A stretch of 34,374 nt of DNA from Dehalococcoidia bacterium (GCA_021162245.1 JAGGZD010000121.1:1-34374); one strand, 5' to 3'. Shown: positions 1 to 8,841, counted from the first letter of the stretch. Notes: a model not told the origin generated them from the sequence alone. Numbers and translations are program-made.

Positions 1-41
1 AGCTAAACCCATTGCCAGGGCATTAACTGTATGAGATTAAT

Positions 42-94
42 AGAGGACATTTCTAATGGGTTAAAAGAGAGGACATTTCTAAAGAGCTTTGACA
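42..94. mobile_element. Probable outer end of an insertion sequence (IS481-like style)
   Basis: A 15-bp sequence, AGAGGACATTTCTAA, occurs twice in direct orientation at 42-56 and 68-82. The second copy runs on to a TGACA ending at 94, so the segment read inward from 94 begins TGTCA and continues into GAAATGTCCTCT. Paired GGACATTTCTA motifs next to a TG...CA end are, from memory, a style of terminus seen in IS481-like elements. A short open frame at 2-34 ending in TGA could be the last residues of the transposase, but too little is present to identify it. The element body would lie to the left of the window. The repeat is seen directly; the IS assignment is inference. Confidence 0.45.
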
Positions 95-111
95 GTGATT
101 TTCACCAAGTA

Positions 112-141
112 TTGACCTCCGCATTTTTTTTGAGGTACACT
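112..141 (+). promoter_or_regulatory. Candidate sigma-70-type promoter for the catabolic cluster
   Basis: TTGACC at 112-117 is followed after 18 bases by TACACT at 136-141. This resembles a -35/-10 pair and lies just outside the presumed IS end, about 180 bases before the first start codon. No other convincing promoter was found between here and the first gene. The second hexamer is imperfect, so support is moderate. Confidence 0.35.
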
Positions 142-324
142 GGAAATAAGCCTTGCTATAAAAGAGGAAAAACTTTAGAGAAAATTGCTTTCTTCTAAGT
201 GCAGGAAGCTTGCCTGTAATCGACAGCTAACAGAAAAAGGGGGTGAGTGGTATGATGATTGAATAGTCGTTTAAATTGCAGGGCTAACGTAACTAAGAAT
301 AAAAAAGAAGGAGAATTAATAAAT
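142..324 (+). other. Leader region without a recognisable gene
   Basis: This completes the stretch of about 324 bases before the first gene. It is AT-rich, contains a purine-rich GGGGGTG followed by a four-codon ATG ATG ATT GAA TAG mini-frame at 252-266, and then the AAGGAG ribosome site that serves the ATG at 325. I see no riboswitch fold, tRNA or longer ORF that I would defend. The mini-frame could be a chance product or the eroded start of a former gene. Confidence 0.4.
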
Positions 325-1278
325 ATGGGTAATTTAAATAGAGCTGCCAGGGCGATGGAAAAGGTGGGCATACCAGGCAGAGATGCTTATGATTTACCAA
401 CCAGCAAGAAGCGTTTCCCTGATGGAGCCTGGTACAGGATGGAAATATCCGGTCTGGAGAGACCCAATGTATTAGAAGCCATGATTGATGAGATGAGAAA
501 GCGAAATATTGCTCTTCACCGCTTAATTTCAGTAGTTATGGGAGCGACCCTTTTGGATAAGAGGGAGCTTAAAGATTTTGCTCAATTAGCCGCCGATGCA
601 AAATTGGAAGTAATAATAAATCCAGGGCCCCGTCGATCCTGGGATGTAGGAAGACAAATTGATAATTATGAAGGTGCCCTTTCTGGAATCCGTTACCGAG
701 GCTCCGACCAGCTAAAATATGTTGTGGCCGATATAATGCGCTGCATTGACGCAGGGATTCGAGGTTTCCTGGTTGTTGATGAAGGGCTACTTAGAATGCT
801 TAATGTGATGAGGGCAAATGGTGACATTCCGGCAGATGTAGTTTTCAAAGTCTCCATTTATGCAGGGCATGCCTCCGCTGCTGGAGGTAAACTTCTGGAA
901 GAACTGGGGGCAGGCACCTTTAATCCACTGGGAGATTTGACTCTACCTCAGTTTGCATCTATTCGCCAAGCTGTAGATATACCGATAGACATACACATTA
1001 TATTAGCTGAATCCTATGGTGGATTTATGCGTTTTTATGAAGCACCTGAAATGGTCAGGGTGGCGGCTCCTTGTTACTTCAAAATAGAGCCAGGACCATC
1101 ACTCGCTGTGGGGCCTCAAGCACTTTATAAACCATGGGTAGATAGAGAGATGCTGGCTAATTGGGCCAGGGAGAAGGTGAAGTATGCTTGTATTATCCAC
1201 GAACTTATTCAAGAAAACTTCCCTGAGGCAACCCTGTCAGCTCAGGGGCCTGAGGACCTGGCGATTCCAAAACCATAA
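325..1278 (+). CDS. TIM-barrel protein, loosely U32-peptidase-like, unknown function
   Basis: The product is 317 aa from the ATG at 325, which has a well-placed AAGGAG. The frame stays open upstream to a TTG at 259, but that extension has no ribosome site and reads as non-protein-like. The alternating pattern of short hydrophobic strands (LEVIINPG, GFLVVDEG, VVFKVSIYAG, IDIHIILAES) and amphipathic helices suggests a (beta/alpha)8 barrel. The GHASAAGGKLLEELGAG segment recalls the region of U32-type proteins in which ordering of elements is inferred, but no catalytic motif is secure. It has no signal peptide and is probably cytoplasmic. It opens the cluster and is 33 bases before the PanB-like gene, so it probably acts in the same pathway. 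Function is not assigned. Confidence 0.7.
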   Translation: MGNLNRAARAMEKVGIPGRDAYDLPTSKKRFPDGAWYRMEISGLERPNVLEAMIDEMRKRNIALHRLISVVMGATLLDKRELKDFAQLAADAKLEVIINPGPRRSWDVGRQIDNYEGALSGIRYRGSDQLKYVVADIMRCIDAGIRGFLVVDEGLLRMLNVMRANGDIPADVVFKVSIYAGHASAAGGKLLEELGAGTFNPLGDLTLPQFASIRQAVDIPIDIHIILAESYGGFMRFYEAPEMVRVAAPCYFKIEPGPSLAVGPQALYKPWVDREMLANWAREKVKYACIIHELIQENFPEATLSAQGPEDLAIPKP

Positions 1279-1311
1279 TTAATGATATTTAGAAAGAAAG
1301 GAGATGATTAA

Positions 1312-2163
1312 ATGCAAAAGAAGAAGGGCATAATAGATTTTCAAAAGATGAAGAAGGAAGGCGAAAAAGTTGCCTGGCTAACTTGCTACGATTACCCGAT
1401 GGCGCAGTTTCAGGAACAGGCGGGCATAGATATGATTTTGGTGGGAGATTCGGTAGGCATGCTCATTTATGGATATACAGCAGGAACTATCCCCGTTACT
1501 ATGGACCAATGCATTGTGCATGCGGAAGCTGTTCGACGAGGAGCCCCCAACACTTTTGTAATGGGCGATATGCCTTTTTTGTCTTATCAGACAACGCCAG
1601 AAGAAGCTGTCAGGAATGCAGGCAGGTTCTATAAAGAAGCTGGAGTTGATGCTATCAAGCTAGAGGGAGGACGTCGGGTTACAAAAGTAGTAAAGGCAGT
1701 TGTTGATGCAGGGATGGTTGTTTGTGGCCATATTGGTTTAACCCCACAGAGCACGGGGCAATTTGGCGGCTATAAAGCTCAGGGACGTACAGCGAAAACT
1801 GCAAATGAGGTAATTAAGGATGCCAGAGCACTTCAGGAAGCAGGTGCACAGCTTTTACTTTTGGAAGCAGTAGCTCCTGAAGTGGGCAAATTTATAACCG
1901 AAGACCTTGAAATACCAGTATATGGTATTGGTGCGGGTATCTATTGTGATGGGCAATTACTTATTGCCCATGACATGTTGGGTATTTGGCAGGCTTTCAA
2001 ACCTAAATTTGTTAAGCGATATGCCAATATAGCCGAGAATATGGTGAAGGCTTTTCAAGATTACATAAGAGATATCAGAGAAAGCAAATTCCCGGAAGAT
2101 ATACATTGCTATAAAATGATTCAAGGAGAAACTGAGAAGCTAGCTGAGTTAGTCAAGAAGTAA
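1312..2163 (+). CDS. panB: 3-methyl-2-oxobutanoate hydroxymethyltransferase family (PanB)
   Basis: The 283-aa protein is full length for PanB, which reversibly transfers a hydroxymethyl group from methylenetetrahydrofolate to 2-oxoisovalerate to give ketopantoate. The metal and substrate residues known for the family are all visible: Asp46-Ser47 in VGDSVG, Asp86 in MGDMPF, Lys116 and Glu118 in KLEGG, His140 in GHIGLTPQS and Glu185 in LLEAV. An active enzyme is therefore expected. An AAGGAG sits just upstream of the ATG. No panC, panD or panE lies nearby. Its neighbours are catabolic (BKACE, CoA transferase, 2-oxoacid:ferredoxin oxidoreductase), so it may run in the retro-aldol direction or act on a different 2-oxoacid. 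The family call is secure; the direction is inference. Confidence 0.9.
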   Translation: MQKKKGIIDFQKMKKEGEKVAWLTCYDYPMAQFQEQAGIDMILVGDSVGMLIYGYTAGTIPVTMDQCIVHAEAVRRGAPNTFVMGDMPFLSYQTTPEEAVRNAGRFYKEAGVDAIKLEGGRRVTKVVKAVVDAGMVVCGHIGLTPQSTGQFGGYKAQGRTAKTANEVIKDARALQEAGAQLLLLEAVAPEVGKFITEDLEIPVYGIGAGIYCDGQLLIAHDMLGIWQAFKPKFVKRYANIAENMVKAFQDYIRDIRESKFPEDIHCYKMIQGETEKLAELVKK

Positions 2164-2354
2164 AATATTGGTTTCTATCTATACCAACAAGTGTGAAAAT
2201 AGGATTTTGTATCTCAGAAATGGCTGCCACAAGGCGGAGAGCATTATTCTGATGGTATTGTAAGGTGGAACTCTCTGGTCATGGGCCACACTATTGATAC
2301 TCTAACTATTAAGAGATACAACTATATTAAAGAATTAGAAGGAGGTGCATATAG

Positions 2355-3323
2355 ATGGCAGTTCTTATTACTGGGGGAACTGGTTTTGTTGGTAGTGAAT
2401 TAGCACATATCCTTGTCAATAAAGATGATGACGTTGTTCTGTTTGACGTCACTCCGAATTATGATCGTATCAGTGATATCCATGATAAAGTCAAAATAGC
2501 ACAGGGAAACCTGGCTAACTGGCCTGAAGTATTCAATGTTGTCAGGGATTACAGTATTGAAGGCATATACCACCTGGGGGGGATGCTGAGTGTACCTTCT
2601 AATACAAATCCATGGGCTTCCTTCCAGGTGAATGTCGTTGGAATGGTAAATATATTAGAGGCTGCTCGCCTCTTGGGGATAAGCAAGGTAATTTTCACCA
2701 GCACTTTGTCTACCTACGGATTGGATTGCTCCTCTGTAATTACAGATACGACGCTTCAGCGACCTACAACAATGTACGGTTGTGGCAAATTATATTGCGA
2801 GTCTTTGGGCAGGTTCTACCGTTCTAAATTTGGTCTGGATTTCAGGTCAGTGCGCTTTCCCTCAGTGATTGGCCCAGGTGTTAGAACTCCCGGCGTGGCA
2901 CAATGGAATGCATGGATGATTGAGTATCCAGCTTTAGGCAAACCCTTTGAGTGCTACGTCAGCGAAGGTACCAAGTGTCCTGTTCTGTATTTTAAGGATG
3001 CAGCCAGGTCTGTAGACATGATATACCATGCTCCTGCGGAGAAAATCAAAACCGTGAACTACAATGTTGCTGGGGTGGTGCCAACCCGAACAGCTAAGGA
3101 AATCGAACAGATAGTGAACAAATACATTCCAGAATCTCACATAAGTTACAGGCCTGATCCCGATGTAATGAATTATTTTCGCACTTCTACTGTAGATATC
3201 TTCGACGATAGCAAAGCGAGGGAGGAATGGGGATGGCAAGCCATGTACTCAGATTTTGACAAAGTAGTGCTTGACTTCATTGAAGAAATACGAGATCGTC
3301 CTGACAACAATGGAATTGTTTAG
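2355..3323 (+). CDS. Extended SDR, L-threonine 3-dehydrogenase-like / NAD-dependent epimerase family
   Basis: A 322-aa extended short-chain dehydrogenase. It starts with the Rossmann motif GGTGFVG (residues 7-13). The catalytic set is a TSTLSTYG serine/threonine segment followed by YGCGK (Tyr-x3-Lys). The C-terminal half, with the YRPDPDVMNY and DDSKAREEWGW segments, matches the SDR-type threonine dehydrogenases better than the sugar epimerases. Such enzymes oxidise a beta-hydroxy acid to a beta-keto acid with NAD+, which suits the beta-keto acid cleavage enzyme encoded 21 bases downstream. The start has a strong AGAAGGAGGTG. Sugar epimerase activity cannot be excluded from sequence alone. 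Cytoplasmic. Confidence 0.8.
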   Translation: MAVLITGGTGFVGSELAHILVNKDDDVVLFDVTPNYDRISDIHDKVKIAQGNLANWPEVFNVVRDYSIEGIYHLGGMLSVPSNTNPWASFQVNVVGMVNILEAARLLGISKVIFTSTLSTYGLDCSSVITDTTLQRPTTMYGCGKLYCESLGRFYRSKFGLDFRSVRFPSVIGPGVRTPGVAQWNAWMIEYPALGKPFECYVSEGTKCPVLYFKDAARSVDMIYHAPAEKIKTVNYNVAGVVPTRTAKEIEQIVNKYIPESHISYRPDPDVMNYFRTSTVDIFDDSKAREEWGWQAMYSDFDKVVLDFIEEIRDRPDNNGIV

Positions 3324-3344
3324 AAAAGCAGAGGGGGATTTACT

Positions 3345-4274
3345 ATGGCTAAGGTAATAGTAACTGCAGCGATTACTGGTGGAATACATACTCCCAGTAT
3401 GAGCCCTTATCTACCTATTACGCCAGAGCAAATTGCTGAACAAGCGATTAAGGCTTATGATGCCGGAGCCAGTATAGTTCACATACATATACGTAATCCA
3501 AAAACAGGCCAGCCCAGTTCGGATATGAGTCTATTCCATGAAATATTAACCAGAATAAAAAGCAAATGTAATCTCGTTGTATGCACAACTACTGGCGGAG
3601 GCCTGGGTATGCCTGTAAAAGAGAGATTAAAAGTGGTTCCCACTTTTAAGCCGGAATTAGCTTCATTCAATGCTGGCTCCATAAATTTTGGCCTTTTCGA
3701 CCTTCCCGAACGAATGCAAATAAAGGAATGGAGATATTCGTGGGAAAAGCAATATTTGAAGATGACTGAAGATTTCATCTTCCCCAATACATTTAAGTCT
3801 CTACAGGAATTCGCTCGAACTTTTGAGGAGAGCAATACAAAACCTGAACTGGAGATCTACGATGTCGGCATGATTAACAATTTGCTTTATCTGGTCAAGA
3901 AAGGGTTTCTCAAAAAACCACTCTACCTTCAGTTTGTCATGGGAATTATGGGAGGGATACCTCCCTCTGTCTATAATCTGGTGTTTTTACATGAAACAGC
4001 GACGCATGCTTTTGGTGATGATTTTGTCTGGTCAGTGTGTGCTGCTGGCCACTTCCAACTCCCCATATGCACTGCTGCACTAGTTATGAAAGGCAATGTC
4101 AGAGTTGGTCTGGAGGACAGCCTGTATGCAGGCAAGGGAATATTGGCTAAAGGTAGTGCTGAACAGGTGGGAAAAATCACCCGCATTGCCAGGGAACTGG
4201 GTATTGATATAGCTACCCCCGATGAGACAAGGCAGATTCTGGGACTTAAAGGACTGGATAAAGTAGGCTACTGA
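3345..4274 (+). CDS. Beta-keto acid cleavage enzyme (BKACE, DUF849)
   Basis: The 309-aa product belongs to the BKACE family, zinc enzymes that condense a beta-keto acid with acetyl-CoA and split it to acetoacetate plus a new acyl-CoA; Kce of lysine fermentation is the founding member. The zinc ligands are visible: His46 and His48 in IVHIHIR, at the same numbering as Kce, and a glutamate in VRVGLED (Glu257). TTTGGG near residue 81-86 is the expected glycine-rich segment. The protein is somewhat longer than Kce because of an insertion around residues 115-165, which is common in other subfamilies. The start has AGAGGGGG upstream. The gene is followed by a CoA transferase pair, which could activate the acetoacetate or recycle CoA. 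The substrate is unknown. Confidence 0.9.
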   Translation: MAKVIVTAAITGGIHTPSMSPYLPITPEQIAEQAIKAYDAGASIVHIHIRNPKTGQPSSDMSLFHEILTRIKSKCNLVVCTTTGGGLGMPVKERLKVVPTFKPELASFNAGSINFGLFDLPERMQIKEWRYSWEKQYLKMTEDFIFPNTFKSLQEFARTFEESNTKPELEIYDVGMINNLLYLVKKGFLKKPLYLQFVMGIMGGIPPSVYNLVFLHETATHAFGDDFVWSVCAAGHFQLPICTAALVMKGNVRVGLEDSLYAGKGILAKGSAEQVGKITRIARELGIDIATPDETRQILGLKGLDKVGY

Positions 4275-4302
4275 ACAAGTGTTGCAAAAGGAGATAAATA
4301 AA

Positions 4303-5313
4303 ATGCAAATATTACAGGAAGGCAAAGGTGAACTTGTAGGTTGGCATGACCCAGACGAAGCCAGAGAGTGGGTGCTGAATAATAAATCGCGTGAATTAAA
4401 AGACAAGGCCATGTCTGCTAAAGAAGCCGTTTCTAAATTCGTTCATGATGGAGATTTCATAGCCAGTGGAGGGTTTGGACACATAAGAGTGTCCATGGCT
4501 GTTGTCTATGAGATAATCAGGCAGAAGAAGCGCAATCTAATTATGGCTGGTAAAACAGCAGTCCATGATATTGACATTCTCGTGGCTTCTGGCTGCGTAA
4601 ATAGGGCAGAGGTGGCTTACAGTTTTGGCCATGAACTTAGAGGTTTATCACCAGCTTCGAGAAGAATGGTGGAAAGCGGGAGATGTAAAGTCATTGCTGA
4701 AACCAGCAATGCCGCGTACCAGTGGCGATGGTTAGCCGGGATGATGGGCCTGCCATTTATACCTAGCCGCAATTTACTCGGCACTGACACCGGTAAATAC
4801 AGTTCGTGCAAGGTAATGAGGGACCCCTTCAGTGGTAAACCAATCAATTTAATTCCAGCAGCTTACCCTGATGTGGCATTTATTCATGTTCACCGATGTG
4901 ATATCTATGGCAACGCCCAAATAGATGGTCACCTGGTGGAGGATTTTGAACTTTCCAGATGTGCACGAAGGTTAATAATAACTACTGAGAAGGTTGTCGA
5001 TAACGAAATTATTCGGAGAGAGCCCTGGAAAACAAGCATACCATTTTTTGTAGTAGATGCTGTAGTTGAAATTCCGTATAGCGCACACCCTTCCGAGATG
5101 CCCGGGTTATATTGGTTTGATGAAGAGCACATAGCTGAATGGCTAAAATTGTCCAGAACTGAGGAAGGTGCAGATGAGTATCTACAAAAATATGTGTACA
5201 GCGTTGCTAATTTTAGGGATTACCTGGAAGCCTGTGGGGGTGCAAAGAAGTTAGATTACTTAAAGAAAAGAGAGTCTTACAAAGAGCCGATGAAAACTAT
5301 ATCATATAAATGA
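4303..5313 (+). CDS. CoA-transferase subunit A (glutaconate CoA-transferase family I)
   Basis: The large subunit of a heterodimeric family I CoA-transferase. I place the start at the ATG at 4303, nine bases after AAGGAG, giving 336 aa; a GTG at 4279 in the same frame would put that ribosome site inside the coding region. An N-terminal SKFVHDGDFIASGGFG segment matches the glycine-rich loop of GctA-like proteins, and the middle contains PAAYPDVAFIHVHRCDIYGNAQ, split here as family-typical PDVAFIHV and DIYGNAQ motifs. It pairs with the following gene. The substrate could be acetoacetate, glutaconate or a branched acid; sequence does not decide. Cytoplasmic. Confidence 0.85.
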   Translation: MQILQEGKGELVGWHDPDEAREWVLNNKSRELKDKAMSAKEAVSKFVHDGDFIASGGFGHIRVSMAVVYEIIRQKKRNLIMAGKTAVHDIDILVASGCVNRAEVAYSFGHELRGLSPASRRMVESGRCKVIAETSNAAYQWRWLAGMMGLPFIPSRNLLGTDTGKYSSCKVMRDPFSGKPINLIPAAYPDVAFIHVHRCDIYGNAQIDGHLVEDFELSRCARRLIITTEKVVDNEIIRREPWKTSIPFFVVDAVVEIPYSAHPSEMPGLYWFDEEHIAEWLKLSRTEEGADEYLQKYVYSVANFRDYLEACGGAKKLDYLKKRESYKEPMKTISYK

Positions 5314-5351
5314 AATCTTAGAATTAGTGTTAAATAAGGAGAATTAAAGGC

Positions 5352-6131
5352 ATGGCAGCAAAAACCAGATATAATTTACGCGAATTATTGGCGTGCAACG
5401 GCTCCAAAGTGTTGGAGAACAAAAAATCTGTCTTTGTGGGGACAGGGCTGCCTATGATAGCTTCTATGCTGGCACAAAAAACGCATGCACCTGATTTATT
5501 CATAATATTTGAGGCTGGTGGGCTGGGACCTCTAATGAAGGAGTTGCCTATCTCTGTAGGTGATTCTAGAACTATCTGCAGAGCTATAAGTGCTTCCAGC
5601 ATGCATGATGTTATGTCGCTTTCACAGGCGGGATATGCAGATTATGGATTTCTGGGAGGCGCACAGATGGATATGTACGGGAACCTTAATACCACCGTCA
5701 TAGGCGATCATGACAAACCCAAAGTTCGACTACCAGGCAGTGGTGGTGCTAATGATGTCGGTTCTTTCTCAAACAAAACTATTTATATTATTGCTAATCA
5801 ATGTAAAAGAAGTTTTGTCAATAAGGTTGATTTCCTAACCACTGCTGGATACCTGGATGGCCCAGGAGGTAGAGAAAGGGCAGGGTTAGCTAGAGAATCA
5901 GGCCCTTATCGAGTGATTACCCAACTAGCTGTCTATGGTTTTGATGACAAAACGAAAAGACTAAAATTAATTTCCCTGCACCCGGGGGTGAGTGTAGATG
6001 AGGTGAAACAGAATAGCGATTTTGAAATTCTTATACCGGATGAAGTTGAAACAAGCTATGTGCCTAGCGAAAATGATCTAAGAATATTACGACAGGAAAT
6101 AGACCCAACAGGAATAGTATTAGGAAAGTGA
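5352..6131 (+). CDS. CoA-transferase subunit B (glutaconate CoA-transferase family I)
   Basis: The 259-aa small subunit of the same CoA-transferase. It shows the VGTGLPMIASMLA start of the fold, the FEAGG motif with Glu54, and the GGAQMDMYGNLNTTVIG region typical of the family (cited here in two pieces: GAQMDMYGN and NTTVIG). Glu54 has the same numbering as the catalytic glutamate known in glutaconate CoA-transferase, where it forms the gamma-glutamyl-CoA thioester. Its presence argues for a true transferase and against the IpdAB-type ring-cleaving hydrolases, which share the fold but lack that residue. The gene follows subunit A by 38 bases with its own AAGGAG. Confidence 0.85.
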   Translation: MAAKTRYNLRELLACNGSKVLENKKSVFVGTGLPMIASMLAQKTHAPDLFIIFEAGGLGPLMKELPISVGDSRTICRAISASSMHDVMSLSQAGYADYGFLGGAQMDMYGNLNTTVIGDHDKPKVRLPGSGGANDVGSFSNKTIYIIANQCKRSFVNKVDFLTTAGYLDGPGGRERAGLARESGPYRVITQLAVYGFDDKTKRLKLISLHPGVSVDEVKQNSDFEILIPDEVETSYVPSENDLRILRQEIDPTGIVLGK

Positions 6132-6228
6132 GTGGTGAGGGTATTTAATTTGCCATCAAGGATAGCAGATGAAGGAAATATGACACACCATCAAGCAAAA
6201 AATGTAGCTGGTTAAACAAGGAGGTAAA

Positions 6229-8145
6229 ATGCGAGACATCGTGGGGCAAAGAGCAGGCACTTCTGCGCTACTACTTGGTAATGAAGCAATAGCCAGGGGT
6301 GCGCTTGAGGCAGGGGTAGATTTCTGCGCTGCTTATCCAGGAACACCTTCCTCAGAAATTATTGGGACGCTTGCCACAGTCGCTAAAAATATTGGTATCC
6401 ATGTAGAATGGTCTGTCAATGAGAAGGTAGCTGTAGAAGTAGCAGCATCAGCGGCTTTTTCTGGATTAAGAGGGCTTGTTGCTATGAAGAATGCTGGCGC
6501 AAGTGTAGCCATGGATTTTCTGACGCATCTTAACCTGACAGGTATAGGTGATGAGGGAGGAGCATTGCTGGTAGTTGTATGTGATGACCCACAAGCTCAC
6601 TCCAGTGATGATGAAGCTGACACACGCTGGATAACTAAGATAGCCAGTGCTCCCCTTCTAGAGCCAACGGATGCCCAGGAGGCCAAAGATTTGACCAGAT
6701 GGGCATTTGATTTATCTGAGAAATTGAAATGCTGGTGTTTCTTGAGAAGCTATACGCGCCTGTCCCATGCACATGGCGATGTCAAGCTCGGGAAAATACT
6801 TCGTCCAGAGAAGAAAGCTGTATTCAATACTAGTAAACACTATATTCCCTTCCCAACTACGTCGAAACATGCTATCTTGCATGAGAAGATGCTTAAGGTT
6901 CAAGAAGTGTTTGAATCCAGTCCCTTCAATTCGTATACAGGACCAGAACAACCAGAGGTACTGATAATCTGTAGTGGCAGTGGCTGGACATGCTCCCTTG
7001 AGGCTGTAGAAACGCTAGATTTGAGTGAATCAGTGGGAGTTCTGAGACTGGTGACCCTGTGGCCGTTTCCCAGCAAATTTGTTGCTAAATACTTAAAACT
7101 GACAACCAGGGTACTCGTTGCAGAGGAAGTGGATCCCTTTATTGAAGCTCATGTGAGAGAGACAGCAACATCGTATTCGAATACGGTACTGCCCCTGGAA
7201 ATATATGGCAAAGATTCTGGTCATATGAATCCTGTCGGTGAGATAACGCCAGATAGAATAATATATGCCCTTGCTGAAATCTTGAAGTTGCAATATCAGT
7301 CAAGAGAAACCAGTTATGAGCAGGCGGTTCAGGATACAGCTAAGCCACTGGTTATTAACCGTGGTATGCTCTGGTGCCCTGGGTGTCCTCACCGGGCTAG
7401 TTTTCTCTCTTTAAAGAAGGCCATAAAACGTGATGGCAGAAAGGTAGTAGTTATTGGTGATATTGGCTGTTACACACTGGACGTATTCCCCTACGGCCCT
7501 CACCAAAGCAATATAGTGCATTGCATGGGCTCAGGAGCAGGTTCGGCCTGTGGGTTTGGACAGCTTGCCCCTTTAGGCTCGGGACAGCCGCCTATCGGAA
7601 TATGCGGCGACTCAACATTTTTTCACGCATCAATCCCAGCATTAATTAACGCTGTTTATAACAAGTCGAGCATGACGTTGCTGGTACTGGACAATGGCGC
7701 TACAGGCATGACTGGGTTCCAACCTCACCCAGGAACAGGCCGAACTGCCACTCAGGACCCAGCCCCAGTAGTATCTATTGAGAACCTTTGTCGTGCTATC
7801 GGATGCAGAGTGGAAGTGGGAGATCCTTTTGATATAAAAGGAACCACAGCCACTCTCTGTAAATTGCTGAAAGATGAGAATGGCCCCAAGGTTCTGATTT
7901 TACGTAGAAAGTGTGAATTAGTTCGAATGAAAGAGGAACGGACCCGCCCTTATAGAGTTTGGGTTGATCCTGAAAAATGCGTGGGAGAAAAGTGCGGGTT
8001 TTGCTACAGGGAGTTTCAATGTCCTGCTTTATTCCATGATAAGGAGACTGATAAGGTACAAATACTGGAGGAGGTTTGTCCTGGGTGTGGAGTCTGTGTT
8101 GATATATGCCCCTATAAAGCTATTGTTAAGGAGGATATAAAATAA
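6229..8145 (+). CDS. iorA: Indolepyruvate-type 2-oxoacid:ferredoxin oxidoreductase, alpha subunit
   Basis: A 638-aa thiamine-diphosphate enzyme subunit that oxidatively decarboxylates 2-oxoacids to acyl-CoA and reduces ferredoxin. The order is an N-terminal pyrimidine-binding domain (AYPGTPSSEI), a transketolase C-like middle, a diphosphate-binding domain with WCPGCPHR and GDSTFF...NAVYN, and two C-terminal [4Fe-4S] clusters. The first cluster motif, Cys584-x4-Cys589-x2-Cys592-x5-Cys598, has the wide spacing typical of IorA; the second begins at Cys617 (CPGCGVCVDIC). The length is normal. AAGGAGG precedes the ATG. The 97-base gap before it is the second largest within the cluster. IorAB is known for aromatic 2-oxoacids, but here 2-oxoisovalerate from PanB is an alternative substrate. 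Confidence 0.92.
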   Translation: MRDIVGQRAGTSALLLGNEAIARGALEAGVDFCAAYPGTPSSEIIGTLATVAKNIGIHVEWSVNEKVAVEVAASAAFSGLRGLVAMKNAGASVAMDFLTHLNLTGIGDEGGALLVVVCDDPQAHSSDDEADTRWITKIASAPLLEPTDAQEAKDLTRWAFDLSEKLKCWCFLRSYTRLSHAHGDVKLGKILRPEKKAVFNTSKHYIPFPTTSKHAILHEKMLKVQEVFESSPFNSYTGPEQPEVLIICSGSGWTCSLEAVETLDLSESVGVLRLVTLWPFPSKFVAKYLKLTTRVLVAEEVDPFIEAHVRETATSYSNTVLPLEIYGKDSGHMNPVGEITPDRIIYALAEILKLQYQSRETSYEQAVQDTAKPLVINRGMLWCPGCPHRASFLSLKKAIKRDGRKVVVIGDIGCYTLDVFPYGPHQSNIVHCMGSGAGSACGFGQLAPLGSGQPPIGICGDSTFFHASIPALINAVYNKSSMTLLVLDNGATGMTGFQPHPGTGRTATQDPAPVVSIENLCRAIGCRVEVGDPFDIKGTTATLCKLLKDENGPKVLILRRKCELVRMKEERTRPYRVWVDPEKCVGEKCGFCYREFQCPALFHDKETDKVQILEEVCPGCGVCVDICPYKAIVKEDIK

Positions 8146-8756
8146 TGGCTATTTCTTGTGACCCATTGAACGTAGTTATTTGTGGGGTTGGGGGTCAAGG
8201 GAATATCTTAATCTCAGGCTTAATAGGCAATGCATTGATGAAGACGGGATATCATGTCACTATAGGAGAGACGTTTGGGGCTAGCCAGAGGGGTGGCGCC
8301 GTTTTCAGTACCCTCAGGATATCTACCAAAAGGCGTTATGGGCCGCTAATTCCACAGGGGAAAGCTCATCTCATCCTTGGGCTCGAACCTCTGGAAACAT
8401 TGAGGATGCTACAGCAATATGGAAATCCAGGAGTAGTATGTGTAGCCAATACACATCCTATCTTGACAATAGGAGCACTTTCAGAAAAAGAGGAATATCC
8501 TGATAGTAGTGAACTTAAGAAAGCAATTGTAAAGCTTTCCAGGCTAGCCTGGTTTGTAGATGCTACAGGTATAGCATCTAAACTGGGCGCCACCATAGTT
8601 GTGAATATCATTATGGTAGGAGCTCTAATTGGTTCGGATCAGATCGCTCTGAAAAAGGAGGATGTTGAGAATGAAATGTGGAACACCTTTCCACACGGAA
8701 AGATGAAATTGAATTTAAGGGCTCTTGAAATGGGCATTAACAATATCAAGTTATAA
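8145..8756 (+). CDS. iorB: Indolepyruvate-type 2-oxoacid:ferredoxin oxidoreductase, beta subunit
   Basis: The 203-aa gamma/beta-type subunit that partners with IorA. It opens with the hallmark VVICGVGGQGNILIS segment (GVGGQGN) and contains GETFGASQRGGAVFSTLR in its usual place, here noted through FGASQRGG. Its ATG overlaps the TAA of iorA by one base (TAATG), a sign of translational coupling. The length is that of stand-alone IorB. No iron-sulfur motif is present, as expected. Confidence 0.92.
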   Translation: MAISCDPLNVVICGVGGQGNILISGLIGNALMKTGYHVTIGETFGASQRGGAVFSTLRISTKRRYGPLIPQGKAHLILGLEPLETLRMLQQYGNPGVVCVANTHPILTIGALSEKEEYPDSSELKKAIVKLSRLAWFVDATGIASKLGATIVVNIIMVGALIGSDQIALKKEDVENEMWNTFPHGKMKLNLRALEMGINNIKL

Positions 8757-8841
8757 AGAGGTTATGAATAAACATCAAGCAATATAAGGTGTGGCCCATT
8801 ATCATACCTCCGAGATATGCATCTATAGTCAGAATTTTGAA

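Noticed and set aside
89-94. TTGACA as the -35 of a promoter
   Set aside because: No -10 hexamer stands at 16-18 bases; the segment is better explained as the IS terminus.
259-324. N-terminal extension of the first gene from a TTG
   Set aside because: It has no ribosome site, an unlikely composition, and the ATG at 325 has a proper AAGGAG.
5352-6131. IpdB-like ring-cleaving hydrolase assignment for the small CoA-transferase subunit
   Set aside because: Glu54, the transferase nucleophile, is present in FEAGG.
6132-6228. Short repeated CATCAAGCAA near 6190 and near 8770
   Set aside because: Only ten bases, two copies, and no flanking structure; it is within chance expectation.
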